Shown here one piece after another: positions 41,517-47,394 of a stretch of 54,015 bases of DNA. Within the stretch, counting starts at the first letter, position 1. Each line of letters begins with the position of its first letter. The translations under genes and the position numbers were made by a program. The stretch covers positions 1-54,015 of IMG/VR virus record IMGVR_UViG_3300037247_000257; one strand, given 5' to 3'. The DNA is from a virus. Under the pieces are notes generated by a model. That model had not been told where the DNA came from and did not search any database. It was given only the letters and a program-made list of their open reading frames with translations.

Positions 41517-41597
41517 TAGAGAGTACAGGATTCGAACCTGCAAATTGCTTACGATCAAGCGAGTCATTCCTTGGTATACCAATTCCGCCAACTCTCT
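41517..41597 (-). tRNA. Irregular class II-sized tRNA, isotype unassigned
   Basis: Perfect acceptor AGAGAGT/ACTCTCT and T-arm GCAGG-TTCGAAT-CCTGT, with a Leu-like start to the D-arm (GGCGGAATTGGTA) and 81 nt in all. The D-arm continues into the palindrome TTGGTATACCAA. The anticodon arm cannot be folded with a 5-bp stem and 7-nt loop; the best alternatives leave loops of 6 or 10 nt. It could be a degenerate tRNA, a tRNA with an insertion, or a tRNA-like RNA. Confidence 0.6.
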
Positions 41598-41601
41598 ATT
41601 A

Positions 41602-41625
41602 GGTAAGGACATTGATGTCCCTACC
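41602..41625 (-). other. Hairpin immediately 5' of the irregular tRNA
   Basis: GGTAAGGACATTGATGTCCCTACC folds into a near-perfect stem (one A-C mismatch) whose 3' side ends about 5 nt upstream of the tRNA. It lacks a U-tract, unlike the hairpins before the other stable RNAs, but occupies the same position. Confidence 0.5.
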
Positions 41626-41646
41626 ATGCTAGTACTTTCCTAGCAG

Positions 41647-42336
41647 TCATACTTTCTTATTCTTCCAATCAGAGAATTTCTCACCCTCAGTACGCATACC
41701 ATGCAACCATGCTGATTTGCATAACCTCTCAACCTCTTCACGAGTGTATAGTTTTTCTCCTACTATTTGTGATGGAGTAGCTCCTTTATATAAGACTTCA
41801 TCTAACTCTTTAAAACCAGTAGTCATTTTAGGCTCAACCCACACAACCTCGTTGTTTTGGAGTTTGAGATTAACTATCTGCGTATTATCGTCAGGATTAG
41901 CATAATATGTTACATTATACTCCAACTCAACCTCTTCAGGTTGATTTTTAGCATAGTGTTCTACTAAGCTTTGAGGGATTTGTGGTAAACTTCTAGACAC
42001 TTCTGTTATTGTGCCGTCCATTGAGTGTAAACCTACCTTCACTTTAAGCTTAGGATCAGTTGTAGCTATGATTTTCTTGAACTCATCACTATAAGGTGAC
42101 TTAAACTCTTCTTTATAATCATCACACCTCCAAACCTCATCCCCATCAAATACCCAATCACCCTCTTTTATATCATCATCTGAGAGTATGTAGAGGTGTT
42201 GCATCTCTCCTCTAGGTATATCAGTTTTGTCGTTATACACTAAATCACCAGTGTCTTTATATTTACCTATATAGGAAAATTTATCCTCAGTAGGCAACAT
42301 GATTATTTTCTCAAATGATATTAGTTCGTCTTTCAT
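41647..42336 (-). CDS. Conserved-looking phage protein of unknown function
   Basis: 229 residues. Segments such as HLYILSDDDIKEGDWVFDGD (about 47-66), KKIIATTDPKL (about 87-97) and SLPQIPQSLVEHYAKN (about 115-130) belong to a protein I associate with many Bacteroidota phages and prophages; no function is known to me. A C-terminal LYTREEVERLCKSAW helix looks like an HTH-type or partner-binding end. It lies between the irregular tRNA and the tmRNA. Confidence 0.65.
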   Translation of the reverse strand: MKDELISFEKIIMLPTEDKFSYIGKYKDTGDLVYNDKTDIPRGEMQHLYILSDDDIKEGDWVFDGDEVWRCDDYKEEFKSPYSDEFKKIIATTDPKLKVKVGLHSMDGTITEVSRSLPQIPQSLVEHYAKNQPEEVELEYNVTYYANPDDNTQIVNLKLQNNEVVWVEPKMTTGFKELDEVLYKGATPSQIVGEKLYTREEVERLCKSAWLHGMRTEGEKFSDWKNKKV

Positions 42337-42353
42337 AATTAGATTTTTTAAAG

Positions 42354-42727
42354 TGGAGACGCAGGGAGTCGAACCCTGGTCCAGCGAAGCACTATGTCCA
42401 CACGATATACGAACGTAAAGGTTTTAAAGCTCCACAGCTACATCTTATTTACTGTAGGTGCCAAACAGAGCAGCGTTTTACATCTCTACCCGATGGATTC
42501 TAGTGTGACTAGTAACTTGTGCAACTTTCTGTTCCTCCGTAGTTACAACGGGCGCGATCCTATGCTGCTACAGCTACAGGTGCCACAAGGGCTCTCGCTT
42601 CGGTAAGTAAACTTACCATGATTGTCTCGTCGTTTCCGATTAAACAGTTGGAACGTTTTTACAGTGTCTCATTCCATCACTGGCCGCGTGTGTACATAGT
42701 TACAACCTGTCAATTCCGGTCGTCCCC
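42354..42727 (-). ncRNA. ssrA: Transfer-messenger RNA (tmRNA)
   Basis: The 5' end GGGGACGACCGGAATTGACA and 3' end GGTTCGACTCCCTGCGTCTCCA form a tRNA-like domain. The 7-bp acceptor contains G3-U70, the alanine identity pair, and the T-arm is CAGGG-TTCGACT-CCCTG. The resume site TAATC-GGA-AAC-GAC-GAG (GGA at 42635-42637) mirrors the E. coli TAGTC-GCA-AAC-GAC-GAA. The tag frame runs 25 codons to TAG (42560-42562), beginning GNDETIM and ending APVAVAA. It would rescue stalled ribosomes and mark the peptide for proteolysis. No CCA is encoded. Confidence 0.93.
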
Positions 42728-42730
42728 ATG

Positions 42731-42771
42731 TAAAAAGAACTCGGTACATGAATTAACTTTACCGAGTTCTT
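42731..42771 (-). terminator. 12-bp terminator-like hairpin directly 5' of tmRNA
   Basis: AAGAACTCGGTA...TACCGAGTTCTT is a perfect 12-bp inverted repeat (42735-42746 with 42760-42771). On the minus strand it is followed by TTTTTAC, then the tmRNA begins about 4 nt later. It looks like a strong intrinsic terminator or a processing signal. The 136 nt upstream of it (42772-42907) hold no gene that I can support. Confidence 0.8.
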
Positions 42772-42907
42772 ATAATTATTATTCTTTCTTTGCTTTTTAG
42801 TTACTTCGTTTTGTTTTATGAGTAAAAAACGAATAGTATAGTAGCAGACAGAAACCCAAATTCTGCGCCACCTCCTTGCTGTTACTCGCTTGTAACTTGC
42901 CTCCTAG

Positions 42908-43009
42908 TCAAGTATCGATCGCTACTGAACTGGTTTGACAAGTAATCAAGTATAACACTACCATGCTCATGACAAGTAGTATCAATGGTATAAGTATCAA
43001 CTTTATCAT
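42908..43009 (-). CDS. 33-residue membrane microprotein
   Basis: The ATG at 43009 overlaps the preceding stop (ATGA). The peptide begins MIKLILIPLILLVMSMVVLY and ends in a short polar tail with Cys (TCQTSSVAIDT), a single membrane segment. Coupling plus clear hydrophobic pattern make it credible. Function unknown. Confidence 0.5.
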   Translation of the reverse strand: MIKLILIPLILLVMSMVVLYLITCQTSSVAIDT

Positions 43010-43233
43010 GAGTGTCTTGTTACGCAATACTGACCTTGAACTGTTAACCCAGCATCCATTGCTTCTACTCTTTCTTCAGTAGACATTGGCTCAGGTTTAT
43101 TAATTCTGTAACTGAGTGTTTTATCTGCTTGTGAAGGCAAAGGATGATTTTTACCATGGTTTAATTTATTCCATAAACCTTTGGCTTTTCTATTTGATGC
43201 GTTAAGTGCATCCCACTGCTTTCTGTCTAGCAT
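43006..43233 (-). CDS. Small basic hypothetical protein
   Basis: 75 residues. An Arg/Lys/Asn-rich first half (DRKQWDALNASNRKAKGLWN, then KLNHGKNH) is followed by PMSTEERVEAMDAGLTVQG. It overlaps the 43-residue gene upstream by 7 nt and the microprotein downstream by 4 nt. It may bind nucleic acid. No family recognised. Confidence 0.55.
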   Translation of the reverse strand: MLDRKQWDALNASNRKAKGLWNKLNHGKNHPLPSQADKTLSYRINKPEPMSTEERVEAMDAGLTVQGQYCVTRHS

Positions 43234-43358
43234 TGCTTTAATATTAACGTTGTAAAAACTTTGATTCCTGTTATTTTAATTCTTGCTCTTTTACCTTGAG
43301 CGGAGGTGTACTGTTGCCCAACCTGGTTAGGCAACGTACTTGTATTAGTTTTATTCAT
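43227..43358 (-). CDS. 43-residue basic hypothetical protein
   Basis: ATG at 43358, overlapping the lipoprotein gene's end by 8 nt, and stop at 43227 inside the next start. The N-terminal half is polar (MNKTNTSTLPNQVGQQYTSA) and the second half is basic and hydrophobic (KRARIKITGIKVFTTLILKQ). Overlaps on both sides support it. Function unknown. Confidence 0.5.
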   Translation of the reverse strand: MNKTNTSTLPNQVGQQYTSAQGKRARIKITGIKVFTTLILKQC

Positions 43359-43734
43359 AAGATCTTATGTCATAAGTATTACCTGCTGACATAAATATGT
43401 AATCTTCGACCCATGTTCTAGAGCCTGAGTAATCATAAGTATAAGCGACAAATATATCTCTCGATCCGTTGTCAAAGTCTCTTAATACATACTCTTTTGT
43501 AACTTGACCCGAAGGTATTGTGTCCCACGTCCACTGACGTATACCATCAACAGGCACAGATGTTTGCATTATAGCACCATCTACATTGTCTGCTTTATAC
43601 CACGTTACTGTAATCAAATCATCAGTTTCACTAGATGATGTAGTTGGAGCAACTGTGTCGTCGTTGTCCTTATTGCACGATATCATACAAGCACCTAGTG
43701 ACAGTATGATAAGATTAGTAATAATAGTTTTCAT
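43351..43734 (-). CDS. Phage-encoded lipoprotein
   Basis: 127 residues. The signal peptide MKTIITNLIILSLGACMISC ends in a lipobox-like I-S-C, with Cys20 the likely lipidated residue. CNKDNDD follows, an acidic/lysine start like the Bacteroidota lipoprotein export signal that sends proteins to the cell surface. The mature part is strand-rich with many aromatic residues (TVTWYKADNVDGAIM, then TWDTIPSGQVTKEYVL). A surface lipoprotein from a phage suggests superinfection exclusion or receptor masking, which is inference. Confidence 0.7.
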   Translation of the reverse strand: MKTIITNLIILSLGACMISCNKDNDDTVAPTTSSSETDDLITVTWYKADNVDGAIMQTSVPVDGIRQWTWDTIPSGQVTKEYVLRDFDNGSRDIFVAYTYDYSGSRTWVEDYIFMSAGNTYDIRSYE

Positions 43735-44254
43735 TATTGTTTTCTAAGCTAGAATTAGCTTTTTTGTGGTAAAACGGTTTATCGTTAAATGACGTACTAG
43801 ATCTAATTTCACCAAACTCTTTATGAATTACATAAGTAAGTGTTCCGTAGCATTCTTGATCATTTATCCACCATCTAAGAAAGTCTTTTTCAGTTTTAAT
43901 TATTACTTCTTCGTCAAACTTTAAGAAATCACCTGACTGATCACAAAGCCATACAGGTCTACCACAAGCTAAACTGTGTTCTATTTCTTTTGCTGAACCT
44001 CTACCAATACTTCCATTACAGTCTGCTTCTACTACAATGTGTAAGCTTGTATCACCCATTACTGTCTGACAGTTTGGATAATCAGCTTTACTGTATCTCT
44101 TATTACCTGTAATATTTACTTGATGTGAGTATGCGCGAGATACTTTTGGATTTTTGCGTAAATCAGCTAACGCCTTGCGTTGTTCACCCCAAGGCATGGA
44201 ATTAGGAAAGGACACATAAACTGATATGCCCTTTCCGTTTTGATTCTTTAACAC
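43715..44254 (-). CDS. Rossmann/SLOG-like protein, possibly nucleotide-binding
   Basis: 179 residues. The centre DTSLHIVVEADCNGSIGRGS then AKEIEHSLACGRPVWLC (about 68-104) has the layout of Rossmann folds in the nucleoside deoxyribosyltransferase/SLOG group: strand, Gly-rich turn, glutamate, helix, 'GRPVWL' strand. A SHQVNITGNKRYSK segment precedes it. The C-terminus overlaps the lipoprotein start by 20 nt. It could bind or hydrolyse a nucleotide signal. The assignment is tentative and lacks a full motif set. Confidence 0.45.
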   Translation of the reverse strand: MLKNQNGKGISVYVSFPNSMPWGEQRKALADLRKNPKVSRAYSHQVNITGNKRYSKADYPNCQTVMGDTSLHIVVEADCNGSIGRGSAKEIEHSLACGRPVWLCDQSGDFLKFDEEVIIKTEKDFLRWWINDQECYGTLTYVIHKEFGEIRSSTSFNDKPFYHKKANSSLENNNENYYY

Positions 44255-44649
44255 TAACCTGGTAAGTTGTCGTTAAATGATAAACCTTCTTTCTCTAAGT
44301 AAGAGTAACCAAACAGTTTGTTTAAGTTAGCATCACTAACTCTTACTTTCTGCTTAGCTATGAAAAGCTTGTGAGTTAAGTCGTCATACTTCTTAGCCCA
44401 AGTCTTACCATCAAATGATGACTCATCAGTACGCTTAGCGTCCATTAAGTTGTTTGATACATTGATGTTCTCCATCTTTTGGAGTTCGATCGTAAATTCA
44501 TCAATCTTTTCTACTTGATCACTTACAATAGATTCATATGCTTTCTTTGTAGAACGCGCAATGATTGAACCTGTCTCTTTGTTGATGTCTTTTCCATCTC
44601 TACCTAGTAAAGTATCGAAAAGCGCTTTTGTTGTTTTAGCTGCTGCCAT
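44254..44649 (-). CDS. Helical hypothetical protein
   Basis: 131 residues. A basic helical N-terminus (AAAKTTKALFDTLLGRDGKD) leads into a long charged helix with coiled-coil character (DQVEKIDEFTIELQKMENIN), and the end is compact (NLNKLFGYSYLEKEGL). Its stop shares one base with the following start. No family recognised. Confidence 0.6.
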   Translation of the reverse strand: MAAAKTTKALFDTLLGRDGKDINKETGSIIARSTKKAYESIVSDQVEKIDEFTIELQKMENINVSNNLMDAKRTDESSFDGKTWAKKYDDLTHKLFIAKQKVRVSDANLNKLFGYSYLEKEGLSFNDNLPG

Positions 44650-44656
44650 TATCTTA

Positions 44657-44929
44657 TTATCTTCCCTTTGCTTGTCTTAGTTGTGCGTCAGACAAATCAC
44701 GCTTTGCTTGTGTTCTGATATAGTTGAATATTAACCAAAAGGTAATACCACCAAGAGTAAACAACCATCCGAGGATTTGTGTTATATCTTTTGTACCAGG
44801 TACATTAGCAAATGTACAAAGAAGTACCACTAATCCAAACACAATTTGGACTAATGATACTTTTTTTCCTAATGACAAAGTTTTTACTCTGTCATGTGCT
44901 TTCCTAGTCTCTTGACTATCGCACATCAT
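44657..44929 (-). CDS. Two-helix membrane protein
   Basis: 90 residues with two membrane segments (about 26-43, VSLVQIVFGLVVLLCTFA, and 53-71, ILGWLFTLGGITFWLIFNY) and basic flanks on the same side. The start MMCD overlaps the 45-residue gene by ATGA. It is one of several small membrane proteins in this block. Function unknown. Confidence 0.6.
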   Translation of the reverse strand: MMCDSQETRKAHDRVKTLSLGKKVSLVQIVFGLVVLLCTFANVPGTKDITQILGWLFTLGGITFWLIFNYIRTQAKRDLSDAQLRQAKGR

Positions 44930-45063
44930 GCCGCTTCTTTTAAAGATTCAGCTTTAGTTACTTCTGCTTCTTGGCTAACTAACACCAAGTCAGTGTATTG
45001 TACACACACTGCATCATTCATCGTATCTGATACGACGAGAAGCCCTAATGGTCCTTTTATCAT
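44926..45063 (-). CDS. 45-residue hypothetical protein
   Basis: ATG 45063 to TGA 44926, coupled by ATGA to the membrane-protein gene. It begins MIKGPLGLLVVSDTMNDAVC and is strand-rich, then an acidic helix (EAEVTKAESLKEAA). The sequence looks genuinely coding. Function unknown. Confidence 0.5.
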   Translation of the reverse strand: MIKGPLGLLVVSDTMNDAVCVQYTDLVLVSQEAEVTKAESLKEAA

Positions 45064-45091
45064 TTTGTTTAAATTTGGTTACTCTTTGATA

Positions 45092-45298
45092 CTAGTTACT
45101 TGATAGGATGAGGACTTGAGCTTTGTTCATAAACTCAACCACATCTTTTTGTGAGAATAGTTCTTCTTCTACACTGTCCCGATGCATTAAAGCTAGGACT
45201 CTGTCATCTCCAGATGAAGTAAGACGAGCTATTCTAGTTAGCTCGCCTATTAGATGACGTTTGGCCATCAAGAATTCAATGTACATTACTTGTGGCAT
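45092..45298 (-). CDS. Small helical hypothetical protein
   Basis: 68 residues from ATG 45298; the longer reading from 45346 overlaps the secreted-peptide gene in another frame and is less likely. A helical, charged product (FLMAKRHLIGELTRIARLTS, then SVEEELFSQKDVVEFMNKAQ). No family recognised. Confidence 0.5.
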   Translation of the reverse strand: MPQVMYIEFLMAKRHLIGELTRIARLTSSGDDRVLALMHRDSVEEELFSQKDVVEFMNKAQVLILSSN

Positions 45299-45411
45299 TT
45301 TCCAGGGCTGTGAAACCCGTTGACTTGACAATAACCACTTTTGCATTTTGAAGATGCCTCTTTTTTGTCTCCGCTACCTAGTAGAAGAGACAACGCTAAT
45401 AAAAGTTTCAT
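45286..45411 (-). CDS. 41-residue secreted or periplasmic Cys-rich peptide
   Basis: The ATG at 45411 overlaps the preceding stop (ATGA). MKLLLALSLLLGSGDKKEAS is a classical signal peptide, followed by a short mature peptide with three cysteines and Lys/His residues (CKSGYCQVNGFHSPGKCHK). It resembles a secreted toxin, inhibitor or envelope-modifying peptide by architecture only. Confidence 0.55.
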   Translation of the reverse strand: MKLLLALSLLLGSGDKKEASSKCKSGYCQVNGFHSPGKCHK

Positions 45412-45569
45412 GATGAGAATGTTATAAGGTGTAAATCCTTATCGAGTTGTGTATGATATTCCACAGCATTTAAAGGAGGATATATTTTCTTTAGCTCTGT
45501 GTTAATTGCACGTAGTTGACCATCTTGATCAACCACGTACCTAATGAATGACATGTGTTTTACTTTCAT
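45408..45569 (-). CDS. Small hypothetical protein
   Basis: 53 residues from ATG 45569, which overlaps the stop of the 24-residue microprotein (ATGA). Sequence MKVKHMSFIRYVVDQDGQLR, then AINTELKKIYPPLNAVEYHT, compact and mixed. Coupled at both ends. Function unknown. Confidence 0.5.
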   Translation of the reverse strand: MKVKHMSFIRYVVDQDGQLRAINTELKKIYPPLNAVEYHTQLDKDLHLITFSS

Positions 45570-45640
45570 AAGTAAAGGTATAATACAGTTGCTGTGTACG
45601 CTACGCACTTAACAACGATTGCTATAATAAACAACCTCAT
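45566..45640 (-). CDS. 24-residue membrane microprotein
   Basis: ATG 45640 and TGA 45566, with ATGA overlaps on both sides. MRLFIIAIVVKCVAYTATVL plus a short end is one membrane helix with a central Lys-Cys. Exact coupling supports translation. Confidence 0.5.
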   Translation of the reverse strand: MRLFIIAIVVKCVAYTATVLYLYL

Positions 45641-45918
45641 ATTACGATGGTTATTATAGTTGGAAGACAGCAAACAAATACTATTATTCCGAATAATATT
45701 CCTTTCTCCGACTCATCTAAGTCTGCTTCTTGTGCTATTATTGTTGAACCTCCAGCGCAACACATCATAGCAACTGTTATCATCATTAAAACTATCAGTT
45801 TTGTGAACTGATCATCTCCTGCGACATTCATCGCACCGTAAACCCCAATCATCCCGATTAAGATTAACGTCAAGGCACTAAGACCTTTAAATATTGTAAG
45901 CATTGATTTCATAGACAC
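45637..45918 (-). CDS. Three-helix membrane protein
   Basis: 93 residues (93 or 91 depending on the first or third-codon ATG). Hydrophobic segments at about 12-32, 40-60 and 72-93 are separated by short charged turns (AQEADLDESEKG). It is the largest member of this run of small membrane proteins. A holin-like or envelope-altering role is possible. No family recognised. Confidence 0.6.
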   Translation of the reverse strand: MSMKSMLTIFKGLSALTLILIGMIGVYGAMNVAGDDQFTKLIVLMMITVAMMCCAGGSTIIAQEADLDESEKGILFGIIVFVCCLPTIITIVI

Positions 45919-45956
45919 ATAGTGTTTCGTCTTGCCTCATCAGTATGATAGTTTAT

Positions 45957-46052
45957 AGTCCGCAAGAGGACTTTAAAAATGAGCAGTTTAAGACATGCTC
46001 AGGTCACAACCAAATCAACGTTTGGTTTAATGTTCTCCTAGGATAATCTAGG
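45957..46052 (-). other. Tandem of four hairpins in a 100-nt leader
   Basis: Four consecutive stems: AGTCC/GGACT (45957-45972), TGAGCA/TGCTCA (45980-46001), AACCAAA/TTTGGTT (46008-46027) and CCTAG/CTAGG (46037-46052). They lie between two leftward genes, the last overlapping the end of the upstream one. They are likely an mRNA leader or processing region. None has a U-tract. Confidence 0.5.
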
Positions 46053-46241
46053 ATTAACTTTTAACTGGTTTAAAGAGTAGTCTGCCAACTCTTCATCATC
46101 AGAATAGACATACATAGTGAAGTTGTCTCCATCTTTTGACTCTTCTCTCATAGAGATGACTTCATCTCTAAGTAAGTCATGCCACTCTTCTATCCCGTGA
46201 CTCCATGTTTGGACTAAGTATTCTTTTATTTCTTTTCTCAT
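46038..46241 (-). CDS. Small acidic hypothetical protein
   Basis: 67 residues from ATG 46241; the upstream extension to 46307 begins in intergenic-like sequence. It is helical at first (MRKEIKEYLVQTWSHGIEEW) and very acidic in the middle (SKDGDNFTMYVYSDDEELAD). It could be a small protein inhibitor, but there is no direct evidence. Function unknown. Confidence 0.5.
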   Translation of the reverse strand: MRKEIKEYLVQTWSHGIEEWHDLLRDEVISMREESKDGDNFTMYVYSDDEELADYSLNQLKVNPRLS

Positions 46242-46351
46242 AATAGTTTGTTTTAGCTTGTAAATTAGGAATATTAAACACACTGGACGTTGCTTACTTA
46301 GTGGCAACTACTATAGTTTCATGACTCAGTGTGATTGTTTACGAGTTAATA

Positions 46352-46435
46352 TTAAATCTTGTTAGTTTGTTTCGCTTGAATAGTCAGAATGCTACAAACA
46401 GCTATAGTTGTTATGACGCCTTGTGTATCAAGCAC
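46352..46435 (-). CDS. Possible 27-residue membrane peptide (GTG start)
   Basis: GTG at 46435, just downstream of a terminator. The frame reads VLDTQGVITTIAVCSILTIQ then a polar AKQTNKI end, which would be a single membrane segment. There is no coupling and the start is non-ATG, so support is weak. Confidence 0.25.
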   Translation of the reverse strand: MLDTQGVITTIAVCSILTIQAKQTNKI

Positions 46436-46440
46436 GAGCT

Positions 46441-46461
46441 TAAAAGCCCCCGAAGGGGCTC
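46441..46461 (-). terminator. Intrinsic terminator
   Basis: Minus-strand AGCCCC-TTCG-GGGGCT followed by TTTTA, 6 nt after the stop of the gene at 46467. Confidence 0.88.
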
Positions 46462-46466
46462 ATTGA

Positions 46467-46742
46467 CTAGTACTGTAACTGCTTCAACGGACTACCGTCT
46501 TTAGCTGTGCGTACTTCACCTGTTTCCAGGTCTACGATATCCACTAACTTGAATCCGGTTTGGATTTCAAATTCATATCCTTGTTCTAGAGTCGAGACAT
46601 CTTGACCCGTCATCATTGCTAGACCTGAGATAGGTACATAAGCAGGTTTAGAAGAGAACTCTAAAGGATTACCTTTGACTAAGATTAACGCTGATTTTTC
46701 CGAACGGACAGAGTGAAACTTTGCTGTTGTTGTAGTTTGCAT
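46467..46742 (-). CDS. Small hypothetical protein, first leftward gene of the divergent region
   Basis: 91 residues from ATG 46742; a frame extending to 46826 has Arg-rich, GC-rich codons and runs into the promoter zone, so I prefer the shorter start. The core KFHSVRSEKSALILVKGNPL, then a TLEQGYEFEIQTGFKLVDIV segment, is strand-rich and looks barrel-like. It is closed by its own terminator. Being the first leftward transcript, it may be an early-expressed protein. Function unknown. Confidence 0.55.
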   Translation of the reverse strand: MQTTTTAKFHSVRSEKSALILVKGNPLEFSSKPAYVPISGLAMMTGQDVSTLEQGYEFEIQTGFKLVDIVDLETGEVRTAKDGSPLKQLQY

Positions 46743-47143
46743 GACGAATATATTTAAGGTGAAACAAACAGACGCCCCCACCCGAGGACGTCGAAGCTTA
46801 AGGGGTGTTGACTTTAAAGTACCCATCAAACTAACACTCTCTGAAAATATACCGGAAGGGGGGGGGTGTTTTTATATACCCAGAAAAAATATAACCATGA
46901 TATAGTAACTAGTGTTCACCATGACTTATCATCTTGCGGGCAAAGCAAGTACAATAAGAAGAATAACTAATAGAACAGATAAGAAGAGGGTAAATGAAAG
47001 AAACTGTAAAAATCATGCTCTATGATCTGGAAACGTACAAAATCATCACTTCTTAAGAAAGCCGACTTACTCGGTGTGTTATATTCATTATAACGGTGTG
47101 TTATATTCTTTACATCATACAGCCAACTTTTTACACCGCAATG
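46743..47143 (+). promoter_or_regulatory. Divergent control region between early blocks
   Basis: About 400 nt separate leftward and rightward operons. Visible elements: the 10-bp palindrome ACTTTAAAGT (46811-46820) inside a GGGT/ACCC frame, a run of nine Gs (46858-46866), and two 15-bp direct repeats (47072-47108). A 20-codon rightward frame (46994-47056) begins MKETVKIMLYDLETY. A TTAGTTTG sequence on the minus strand next to 46826 could be a weak leftward -7 box. This is the best candidate for the transcriptional switch of the window. Confidence 0.55.
47072..47108 (+). repeat. Two 15-bp direct repeats, 22-bp period
   Basis: CGGTGTGTTATATTC occurs at 47072-47086 and again at 47094-47108. The 22-bp spacing is about two helical turns, so two protein dimers could bind the same face. 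They lie just upstream of the promoter for the rightward operon, as expected for an operator or activator site. Confidence 0.7.
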
Positions 47144-47174
47144 TTTTACTTTTATAAAAAAAGTCCTACATTTG
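47144..47174 (+). promoter_or_regulatory. Bacteroidota-type promoter for the rightward operon
   Basis: TACATTTG (47167-47174) matches TAnnTTTG. TTTT lies 19 nt upstream (47144-47147) as an imperfect -33 element. The ATG begins four bases after the box, identical geometry to the lysis promoter at 1963. Confidence 0.65.
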
Positions 47175-47178
47175 AGAT

Positions 47179-47394
47179 ATGGTACAGAACATTATATCAC
47201 ATTTAACAAAAAAGGGGAACAAGCCGGGAGAGGTTGTAGTTATCCTAGACAATTCTGAGTACACTATTACTAATGTTACCAGAGTATTGGACAAGGTTCA
47301 ATTAACTGTCGAAAAAGTTATTCCTACTGATTCTGAAGAAGTTGAAGGAGTAGATCAAGAAGTAGAAACTCAAGAAGAAGAAGATCATGAGTAA
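47179..47394 (+). CDS. First gene of rightward operon, acidic hypothetical
   Basis: 71 residues. It starts MVQNIISHLTKKGNKPGEVV, has a strand-rich middle and a strongly acidic tail (EEVEGVDQEVETQEEEDHE). Its ATG is four bases from the promoter box, so the message may be leaderless. It overlaps the GroES-like gene by 8 nt. Function unknown. Confidence 0.6.
   Translation: MVQNIISHLTKKGNKPGEVVVILDNSEYTITNVTRVLDKVQLTVEKVIPTDSEEVEGVDQEVETQEEEDHE

Noticed and set aside
42394-42800. Two rightward frames over the tmRNA and its hairpin
   Set aside because: The minus-strand tmRNA explains the sequence conservation and structure.
46467-46829. Extended 120-codon version of the first leftward gene
   Set aside because: The added N-terminus uses GC-rich Arg codons and begins on top of the possible -7 box.
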